Shown here piece after piece: positions 16,928-22,934 of a DNA stretch of 35,780 bases. Position 1 is the stretch's first letter, and each line of letters opens with the position of its first letter. Made by a program: the position numbers and the translations under genes. Source of the stretch: CAZCSH01 sp964501545. GTDB taxonomy: Bacteria > Patescibacteriota > Minisyncoccia > Minisyncoccales > RBG-13-42-11. The stretch lies in assembly GCA_964501545.1 (NCBI GenBank), contig CAZCSH010000001.1:1-35780 (forward strand), in the 5' to 3' direction. Under the pieces are notes generated by a model, which was not told the origin of the DNA, did not search any database, and saw nothing but the letters and a program-made list of their open reading frames with translations.

Positions 16928-18355
16928 ATGAAAATCAACCCTTATATATTTCGTGGCTATGATATACGAGGTCTTGTTGACAAAGATTTGAATTCTCAGG
17001 TTATTGAATGTATAGGTAAAGCCTATGGCACCTTTTTGTTAAAACGAGGAATCAAAAAAACAATTGTTGGTCGTGATTGCCGTTTGAGTAGTGAGTCTTA
17101 TAGTCAGGCGATAATTAAGGGAATTTGTAGTACTGGGGTTGATGTTATTGATATTGGATTAGCACTAGTTGGTACCATATATTGGGCTCAGTATTACTTT
17201 GATGTCCGCGGTTGTGTTTCAGTTTCTGGTTCTCATAATCCAGTAGAGTACAATGGTTTCAAACTGGCTACTGGTCTCTCTCAAACTATGCTGAGTGAAG
17301 AGGTTCAAGAATTACGAGAGATTGCCGAGAAGGGAGAATTTAAACAGGGAAAAGGCAGGGTAGAAAAAAAAGACGTTAAAAAACCTTATTTTAAAGATTT
17401 ACTTAAAAGATTTTCTCTTCCTTTAAAATTCAAGGTAGTGGTTGATCCCGCTCATTCAACCGCTGGAGCTTTTGCTCCTGAGCTTTTGGAAAAAGCTGGC
17501 TGTCAGGTCATTTGCAATCATTGCGAACTGGATGGCTCTTTTCCAATTGGTGTACCCGATCCGACCGAAAGGAAAACAGCTGAAAGATTATCTAAAAAAA
17601 TATTAGAAACAAAAGCTGATCTCGGGTTTTCTTATGATTCTGATGGTGACAGAATTGGTGTGGTGGATGAGAAGGGTAATATTGTTTGGAATGATGTTTT
17701 AGTAGCTCTTTTTTCAGCAGCTGTTTTAGAAGAACAGCCCGGAGCTAAAATCGTTTTTAATACTCTTTGTTCTAAAGTGGTTGACGATATTATTAAAGAG
17801 AAAAAGGGTAGAGCCGTAATGTGGCGAACCGGCCATTCATTTATTAAAGCCAAAGCTCAACAAGAAAAAGCTTCATTCGCTGGAGAATTATCAGGCCACT
17901 TTTATTTCTTAGACAAATTTTATCCGCATGATGACGGTCTTTATTCAACCTTAAGACTGTTGAGCTACTTGGCTAAAAGCAATCAATCTCTCTCTGAAGC
18001 CCTTGACTCCTTGCCTAAATATTTATCCAGCCCAGAGATTAAATTATACTGTGCTGACGATAAGAAAGTAGAGCTGATCAAAAAAATAAGCCCGGTTCTT
18101 AAGCAGAATTTCCCGGGGGCAGAAGTTATAGATGATGAACGGGCAGGAGATGGGGTAAGGATTGATTTTCCTGATGCAATGTTTGTGGTTCGCTATTCCC
18201 AGAACGGTCCCTATCTGACAGTCAAATTTGAGGCAAAAACAGAGGATCGCTACAGCTTTTTAAGAAATTATATTAAGGAGCTACTCCACAACTACAAAGA
18301 AGTGGATTGGGCCTCAAAAATAAATGTTAACATTGAAGCCCTTCTTGGTGAATAG
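16928..18355 (+). CDS. manB: Phosphomannomutase / phosphoglucomutase
   Basis: An alpha-D-phosphohexomutase of 475 residues converting Man-6-P/Man-1-P or Glc-6-P/Glc-1-P. The four active-site loops are visible: SVSGSHNPVEYNGFK (phosphoserine near residue 102), DSDGDRIGVVD (metal, near 237), GELSGHFYF (sugar-binding loop, near 318) and RYSQNGPYLTVKFEAKTE (phosphate site, near 421). The GE(L/M)SGH loop is seen in dual PMM/PGM enzymes, so either hexose is possible; the symbol manB is a best guess (algC or pgm are alternatives). With galU and the cupin GPI elsewhere in the window it would link Fru-6-P to UDP-glucose. No sugar gene adjoins it directly. Confidence 0.9.
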   Translation: MKINPYIFRGYDIRGLVDKDLNSQVIECIGKAYGTFLLKRGIKKTIVGRDCRLSSESYSQAIIKGICSTGVDVIDIGLALVGTIYWAQYYFDVRGCVSVSGSHNPVEYNGFKLATGLSQTMLSEEVQELREIAEKGEFKQGKGRVEKKDVKKPYFKDLLKRFSLPLKFKVVVDPAHSTAGAFAPELLEKAGCQVICNHCELDGSFPIGVPDPTERKTAERLSKKILETKADLGFSYDSDGDRIGVVDEKGNIVWNDVLVALFSAAVLEEQPGAKIVFNTLCSKVVDDIIKEKKGRAVMWRTGHSFIKAKAQQEKASFAGELSGHFYFLDKFYPHDDGLYSTLRLLSYLAKSNQSLSEALDSLPKYLSSPEIKLYCADDKKVELIKKISPVLKQNFPGAEVIDDERAGDGVRIDFPDAMFVVRYSQNGPYLTVKFEAKTEDRYSFLRNYIKELLHNYKEVDWASKINVNIEALLGE

Positions 18356-18374
18356 GGCTGGGCTATACCAGCCC
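18355..18374. terminator. Bidirectional hairpin between convergent phosphomutase and trpS genes
   Basis: GGGCTGG (18355-18361) pairs perfectly with CCAGCCC (18368-18374) around a 6-nt loop. The phosphomutase TAG is at its edge and the trpS TAG in its loop. Neither side has a long T-run, so termination strength is uncertain. Confidence 0.55.
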
Positions 18375-19340
18375 CATCTTCTTTCTGACGTCCTGCATGG
18401 TTGAGGTAGCCAGAACCTGGGCTCGTTTAGCTCCTTGGCTCAAAACTTCTTTGACATAGACTTCTCTCGCCAGGAGCTCTTTTCTTTTTCTGCGGAAAGG
18501 TTGTAAATAATCAACCAACAGTTCTGCCAGAGCTTTTTTGAAATCAGCATAGCCCTTTCCTTTGAACTTTCTTTCCGTTTCCCCAACTGTTTTTCCAGAA
18601 AAGAGGGAATATATTATTAAAAGGTTAGAAATGCCAGCTTTCTTTTTCGGGTCATACTTAATTATCTTACCCGTGTCGGTGGTAGCTTTCATTATTTTCT
18701 TTTTTATCTCTTCTGGCTCGTCAAACAAGCTAATATAAGTTTCAGGAGGGTCGCTCTTTGACATTTTCTTTAGAGGATCTTGCAAACTCATAATTCTAGC
18801 TCCCTGTTTTGGCAGTTTAACCTCCGGCACTTTGAAAGTTTGGCCAAAGGTTTGGTTGAACTTTCTGGCTAGAGTTCTAGCTAATTCTACATGCTGTTTT
18901 TGGTCTTCTCCCACTGGAACCATTTCTGTCTGGTATAAAAGAATATCAGCTGCCATTAATATTGGGTAGTTCAAGAGGCCAGCGTTAAGATAGTTTTTAA
19001 ACTTCCTTGATTTTTCCTTGTACTGAGTCATTCTTTCTAAATCTCCAATTGGGGTAACGGTGTTTAATAACCAGCAGAGTTCTGAGTGTTCTTTGACTTG
19101 AGACTGGACAAAAATAATGGATTTGGCAGGGTCAACGCCGGCTGCCAGATAAACAATAGCTTTTTCAATAATGGAATCCTGGAGAGCTTTTGGGTCATAG
19201 GGAATTGTAAGAGCGTGCCAATCTACAATGCAAAAAATACACTCATTCTCTCTTTGGAGCTCCGTCCACTGGCGCAAGGCGCCGGCATAGTTTCCAATAT
19301 GGATGGCTCCAGTAGGTTGTATTCCAGAAAATATCCTCAT
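18363..19340 (-). CDS. trpS: Tryptophanyl-tRNA synthetase
   Basis: A class I aminoacyl-tRNA synthetase charging tRNA-Trp, 325 residues, normal for bacterial TrpRS. FSGIQPTGAIHIGNYAGAL holds the HIGH-like motif (residues 4-22), ILMAADILLYQTEMVPVGED the tryptophan pocket region, GEDQKQHVELAR the dimer/ATP region and KKMSKSDP the KMSKS loop (near 191-195). MRIFSG follows P2 copy c directly, with no Shine-Dalgarno sequence. The region further upstream is lost in the gap, so its promoter is not visible. Confidence 0.97.
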   Translation of the reverse strand: MRIFSGIQPTGAIHIGNYAGALRQWTELQRENECIFCIVDWHALTIPYDPKALQDSIIEKAIVYLAAGVDPAKSIIFVQSQVKEHSELCWLLNTVTPIGDLERMTQYKEKSRKFKNYLNAGLLNYPILMAADILLYQTEMVPVGEDQKQHVELARTLARKFNQTFGQTFKVPEVKLPKQGARIMSLQDPLKKMSKSDPPETYISLFDEPEEIKKKIMKATTDTGKIIKYDPKKKAGISNLLIIYSLFSGKTVGETERKFKGKGYADFKKALAELLVDYLQPFRRKRKELLAREVYVKEVLSQGAKRAQVLATSTMQDVRKKMGLV

Positions 19341-19341
19341 A

Positions 19342-19405
19342 GACCGAGCCCGTTTTAACGGGCGAAGGTGGAGATGAAATTTTTAATTTCATCGACCACC
19401 GAACT
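19342..19405 (-). repeat. P2 palindromic element, copy c (upstream of trpS, at a gap)
   Basis: On the minus strand it reads AAGTTCGGTGGTCGATGAAA, then AATTTCATCTCCACCTTCG, then CCCGTTAAAACGGG and CTCGGTC, ending one base before the trpS ATG. Three palindromes are nested: GATGAAATT/AATTTCATC, GGTGG/CCACC and CCCGTT/AACGGG. It is the clearest full-length P2 copy outside uvrA. Confidence 0.65.
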
Positions 19406-19415
19406 TTAATTTATT

Positions 19416-19515
19416 NNNNNNNNNNNNNNNNNNNNNNNNNNNNNNNNNNNNNNNNNNNNNNNNNNNNNNNNNNNNNNNNNNNNNNNNNNNNNNNNNNNNN
19501 NNNNNNNNNNNNNNN
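19416..19515. other. Assembly gap (100 N)
   Basis: Exactly 100 N between the rnj stop codon (19516) and the trpS upstream P2 element. The flanks share no obvious overlap, so real sequence may be missing. Confidence 0.98.
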
Positions 19516-21195
19516 TTAGACTTCAATCACTACAGGTAATATGATGGGCCTTCTCTCGGTTTTAGAAAAGAGAAATTGGCCTATTTTCTTTTTAATCTCC
19601 TCTTTCAGGTTTGTCCAGTTGACCGCTCCCCCAGAACCGGAAGCATGGTTTATAATATCTACCACTCTTTTTCTAGTATCCCTGAGCAAGTCCTTTGATT
19701 CTCTCAAATAGACAAACCCTCTAGATATTATATCAGGAGAACCCTTGACTTTGCCAGTTTGTTTATCTACCACAGCCACAATAACAAACATGCCGTCTCG
19801 AGATAGCATCTGCCTGTCCCGCAAAACTACCTCTCCGACATCTCCAATTCCCAAACCATCCACCATAACGTAGTTTGAGGGAACAGTTTTTTTCTCAATG
19901 GCAATTCTCTTTTGGTTTAAATCAATAATCTGGCCATTTTCTGCGACGATGGCGTTATTCTCTGGCATTCCCATTTCTCTGGCAATTTCGGCATGAGCTG
20001 CCAGCATTGAGTATTGGCCGTGAATGGGCAATAAGAACTTTGGCCCCATCATCCTTATCATTTCTTTCAGTTCTTCTTCTTGGGCATGGCCGCCAGCGTG
20101 TATATCCATCATCTTGTAGTGAAAGACTTTTGGTCCCTGGCGGAGAATATCGTCTTTTAGGTTCTGGACTGTTCTTTCGTTTCCCGGAATGACAGAGGAA
20201 GAGAGAATAACCGAATCTCCTTTCTTGAATCGTAAGAGGGGGTGTTCTTTTTGGGTAATCCTCATCAGGGCTGCCGACTCTTCTCCTTGAGCTCCAGTAC
20301 AAATGATGGTGATTTTGGAGTCAGGGTAGTTATTTATCTCTTTTGTTTTGATAATGGTACCCTTTTTAGTTTTGATATATCCTAAAGCTCGGCTAATCTC
20401 AACATTGGTTCTCATGGAATATCCCTCAATCGCCACTTTTCTTTTATATTTTTCAGAAAGAGATATCATTTGTTGGATTCGGTTAATGAGAGAGGAAAAG
20501 GTGGCTGCAATAATTCTGCCGCCAGACCTCTGAAAAAGCTCTTCCAGGTTCTTTTCAATCGTCTTTTCCGAGAGGGAATGTCCTTTTTCTTCAGCTCCGG
20601 TAGAGTCTGACATTAAAAGCAAAACATTCCTTTTGCCAAGATTTCTTAACCTTTCATAATTAGTTGGTTTATCGTTCACCGGGTTGGGGTCAAATTTAAA
20701 GTCAGAAGTATGGAAAATGTTGCCCACCGGAGTTTGGATAAAGAGACCCAGATTATCTGGAATGTTATGGTTTTGGCGAAAAAACTCAATCTGGAAAGGA
20801 CCAAGCTTTATTTTTGAACCATCCCTGATCTCGGTCACCCTAAGCCTTGGCAGGTTGGGAAAGTCTTCCTGGCGCTTCAAGAGTATCCCTCTGGTTAAGG
20901 GCGAGGCAAAGAGCCCCAGCTTGGGATGCCAGATTCTATCTATTAAGTAAGGGACTGCTCCGATGTGGTCATAGTGGCCATGGGTAAAGACAATGCCCAA
21001 GATGTTTTTCTCCTTTCCTCTGAGAAAAGAGATATTGGGGATGATGTAGTCAATACCTGGCATATCTTCCCCTGGCATGCGAAATCCCATATCAATAATT
21101 AAAATCTTAGCCTCATACTCAAAGAGCGTCATATTTCTGCCTACTTCTCCCAGGCCTCCTAAGGGTATAATTTTCAGATCATTTTGTTTTTTCAC
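19516..21195 (-). CDS. rnj: Ribonuclease J
   Basis: A beta-CASP metallo-beta-lactamase exo/endoribonuclease of 559 residues that matures and degrades RNA. Visible: IIPLGGLGEVGRNM at the N-terminus, the zinc motif THGHYDHIGAVPYLI (near residue 70), FFRQNHNIPDNLG, HTSDFKFD, LLLMSDSTGAEEKGHS, then the beta-CASP blocks and HAGGHAQEEELKEMI and LPIHGQYSMLAAHAEIA. The C-terminal oligomerisation domain is present (VNWTNLKEEIKKKIGQFLF). The start is GTG at 21195, whose first two bases belong to the right arm of P1 element C; no other upstream start is reasonable. It follows tRNA-Leu on the same strand and ends at an assembly gap. Confidence 0.96.
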   Translation of the reverse strand: MKKQNDLKIIPLGGLGEVGRNMTLFEYEAKILIIDMGFRMPGEDMPGIDYIIPNISFLRGKEKNILGIVFTHGHYDHIGAVPYLIDRIWHPKLGLFASPLTRGILLKRQEDFPNLPRLRVTEIRDGSKIKLGPFQIEFFRQNHNIPDNLGLFIQTPVGNIFHTSDFKFDPNPVNDKPTNYERLRNLGKRNVLLLMSDSTGAEEKGHSLSEKTIEKNLEELFQRSGGRIIAATFSSLINRIQQMISLSEKYKRKVAIEGYSMRTNVEISRALGYIKTKKGTIIKTKEINNYPDSKITIICTGAQGEESAALMRITQKEHPLLRFKKGDSVILSSSVIPGNERTVQNLKDDILRQGPKVFHYKMMDIHAGGHAQEEELKEMIRMMGPKFLLPIHGQYSMLAAHAEIAREMGMPENNAIVAENGQIIDLNQKRIAIEKKTVPSNYVMVDGLGIGDVGEVVLRDRQMLSRDGMFVIVAVVDKQTGKVKGSPDIISRGFVYLRESKDLLRDTRKRVVDIINHASGSGGAVNWTNLKEEIKKKIGQFLFSKTERRPIILPVVIEV

Positions 21196-21327
21196 CCCGT
21201 TAGAAGTCTGTCATTATACAGCATATTGTTGATTTCAAACAGACTTTTGTTACTTTTTAACTTTACCCCGTTATTAGAGAACAGAAAAAATTCTATAATT
21301 TTTTCTGCCAAGAACTTCTAACGGGGT
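21194..21327 (-). repeat. P1 palindromic element C (composite, 134 bp, between tRNA-Leu and rnj)
   Basis: A perfect 14-bp inverted repeat: ACCCCGTTAGAAGT (21194-21207) and ACTTCTAACGGGGT (21314-21327). Inside are a further ACCCCGTTA (21265-21273), a hairpin CAGAAAAAATT / AATTTTTTCTG and, on the rnj strand, AAGTCTGT...ACAGACTT enclosing TATAATGACAGAC. Element B shares the same order of parts. The rnj GTG start codon overlaps its end. Confidence 0.85.
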
Positions 21328-21334
21328 TCATTGT

Positions 21335-21415
21335 GCGGACGGTGGGATTCGAACCCACAAGCCTTGCGGCACTAACTCCTGAAGCTAGCGCGTATTCCAG
21401 TTCCGCCACGTCCGC
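21335..21415 (-). tRNA. tRNA-Leu (anticodon CAG)
   Basis: Read on the minus strand: acceptor GCGGACG pairs with CGTCCGC, D-arm GGCGGAACTGGAATACGC, anticodon arm CTAGC-TTCAGGA-GTTAG with CAG, a long variable arm (TGCCGCAAGGCTTG) as in class II tRNAs, and T-arm GTGGGTTCGAATCCCAC. After the stem come ACA, so CCA is not encoded. Its 5' end follows the galU stop codon with zero spacing, so it must be cut from a shared transcript. Confidence 0.95.
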
Positions 21416-22282
21416 TTATTTCTTCAGAAACTTCTTTAACTCTTTGCCAAATTGAGGATGTTTTAATGAAAGATAGAGGTTGGATTTTAAGTAAGCCAGT
21501 TTATTGCCGCATTCTAACCACTTTCCTTCAAACTCATACCCCAAGATTTCTTTTCCTTCCCTGATCTTTTCAGCCAGAATATCTGACATACTTATTTCTC
21601 CTTTTTTGTTGGATCTGGCTTTAGATAGGAAGTCAAAGATTTCCGGGTTCAAAACATATCTCCCGACAATGGCTAAGTTAGAAGGAGCTTCTTTAACCTG
21701 GGGTTTTTCTATAATCTTAGTTAACCTGTAAGTCCTTGGGCCTATCTTCTTTCCTGCCACCAGGCCATAAGAAGAGAAGCTTTCTTTTGGTATGCGAGAA
21801 AGAGCGATGACTGGTCTTCTATATTTCTGAAAAACTCTTATTAACTGAAGGAAGCAGGGAGTTTTTGATTCAACAATATCATCTGCCCAGGCTACAGCGC
21901 AGGCAGTTTTTCCGATCAGGCTTTTAGCTTGTAATAAGGCATGTCCGTCTCCCAAAGGTTTTCTTTGAAATACCTGCTTAAAAGAAATATTCTTTGAAAT
22001 ATTATCCAGCCTCTTTAATTCCTTCAAAATACTTTCTTTCTTTCTTTTTTTCAAGGTCTTAATTAGGTTTTTATTAGGTTTAAAGTATTTTAAGATGCCT
22101 TTCTTTTCTGGCCGGTTGACGAAAATAATCTCTTTGATCCCCGAGGCCAGGGCTTCCTCAATAATATATTGGAGGACGGGTTTGTCAACCAAAGGAAGAA
22201 ACTCTTTGGGCACAGCCTTAGTCAAAGGTAAAAATCTTGTTCCCAAACCAGCAATTGGAATTACTGCTTTTTTAACTGCCAT
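21416..22282 (-). CDS. galU: UTP--glucose-1-phosphate uridylyltransferase
   Basis: A nucleotidyltransferase making UDP-glucose from UTP and Glc-1-P, 288 residues as usual. PIAGLGTRFLPLTKAVPKEF is the nucleotide-binding start (residues 9-28), followed by LVDKPVLQYIIEEALASGI, PLGDGHALLQA, AVAWADDIV (metal-binding DD) and ILGYEFEGKWLECGN near the C-terminus. It overlaps the upstream cupin GPI gene by 11 bp and ends flush against tRNA-Leu. RmlA/GlmU-type enzymes are less likely because KAVPKEFLPLVDKP and EFEGKWLECG are GalU-specific. Confidence 0.95.
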   Translation of the reverse strand: MAVKKAVIPIAGLGTRFLPLTKAVPKEFLPLVDKPVLQYIIEEALASGIKEIIFVNRPEKKGILKYFKPNKNLIKTLKKRKKESILKELKRLDNISKNISFKQVFQRKPLGDGHALLQAKSLIGKTACAVAWADDIVESKTPCFLQLIRVFQKYRRPVIALSRIPKESFSSYGLVAGKKIGPRTYRLTKIIEKPQVKEAPSNLAIVGRYVLNPEIFDFLSKARSNKKGEISMSDILAEKIREGKEILGYEFEGKWLECGNKLAYLKSNLYLSLKHPQFGKELKKFLKK

Positions 22283-22886
22283 AGAGAAAGTCTAGATTCT
22301 TTGGTTTCTGTTTGAGAGGTTTTTGGAAATGTAGTTTTGGCATTTTTTTGTAATTTTTATTCTTGAGCCAGCCTGATTTAGTATAATAGTAACCAGCTCC
22401 TTGATATTTTTCAAAAAGAGAATAATCGCTCTTGCATTTTTTAGATATCCAATTAGCCATAACCAACCTTTTTTTACCAGGATTGATTGTTAGGTGCTCA
22501 GAATTGGGGGGATAGATTATCCAATCTCCCTTTTTGGCTTTTATTACCTCAATCTTATCAATTTTATTACCTTTTCCAAACTGAGAAAGATAATAGGCTT
22601 CTCCTTCCAAAACCGTTATTAACTCCTGAAAATTATTAAGATGTTTGTGGCCTTTTGTTTTTGGGAATTCTTTTCCCAGCATTTTTGGCGGGATAACGGT
22701 AATGTCGTAGCGCAAACCATTTTTCTCTTTAACCCCTCGCCAGACATAATAAACATTAAAATTCTTAGCTTTTTTTAACCATGTTTGGTCATGAAGCACT
22801 TGCTTCAACTCCTTGACAGAACGAACCATATCTGGCTTTCCAAGTTTTTTTACCCCGTTAGAAATTTTGCTTGTTTTAGGCATCAT
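22272..22886 (-). CDS. pgiA: Cupin-type (archaeal-like) glucose-6-phosphate isomerase
   Basis: A cupin enzyme interconverting Glc-6-P and Fru-6-P, unrelated to the usual PGI fold. RYDITVIPPKMLGKEFPKTK, GHKHLNNFQEL (metal ligands H80, H82 and probably E88), VLEGEAYYL, GDWIIYPPNSEHLTINPG (third His) and the C-terminal DYSLFEKYQGAGYYY match the PF06560 family. The start is uncertain: the ATG at 22886 lies inside P1 element D and makes residues 1-13 (containing SKISNGV) from the repeat, while the next ATG (22829) would remove 19 residues. It overlaps galU by 11 bp, suggesting coupled flow from Fru-6-P towards UDP-glucose. Confidence 0.85.
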   Translation of the reverse strand: MMPKTSKISNGVKKLGKPDMVRSVKELKQVLHDQTWLKKAKNFNVYYVWRGVKEKNGLRYDITVIPPKMLGKEFPKTKGHKHLNNFQELITVLEGEAYYLSQFGKGNKIDKIEVIKAKKGDWIIYPPNSEHLTINPGKKRLVMANWISKKCKSDYSLFEKYQGAGYYYTKSGWLKNKNYKKMPKLHFQKPLKQKPKNLDFLYGS

Positions 22887-22934
22887 AGTAATTTGTTTTA
22901 TTATCCCCGTTAATTTTGTAATTTCTAACGGGGT
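22852..22934 (-). repeat. P1 palindromic element D (83 bp, upstream of and into the GPI gene)
   Basis: Perfect 14-bp arms ACCCCGTTAGAAAT (22852-22865) and ATTTCTAACGGGGT (22921-22934), with an internal CCCCGTTAAT at 22905. It starts at the base after the TAA stop of the upstream solute-binding gene. On the coding strand the inner TTAACG and TACTAT, 17 bp apart, resemble a weak promoter. The right arm is translated as ISNGV in the GPI reading frame. Confidence 0.8.

Noticed and set aside
11565..22934. P1 elements as integron attC sites (GTTAGAA and TTCTAAC cores)
   Set aside because: attC sites run from RYYYAAC to GTTRRRY, while P1 runs from GTTAGAA to TTCTAAC; there is no integrase and no cassette-like gene array.
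11565..22934. P1 elements as a CRISPR array
   Set aside because: Copies are kilobases apart with genes between them, no regular spacers and no cas genes.
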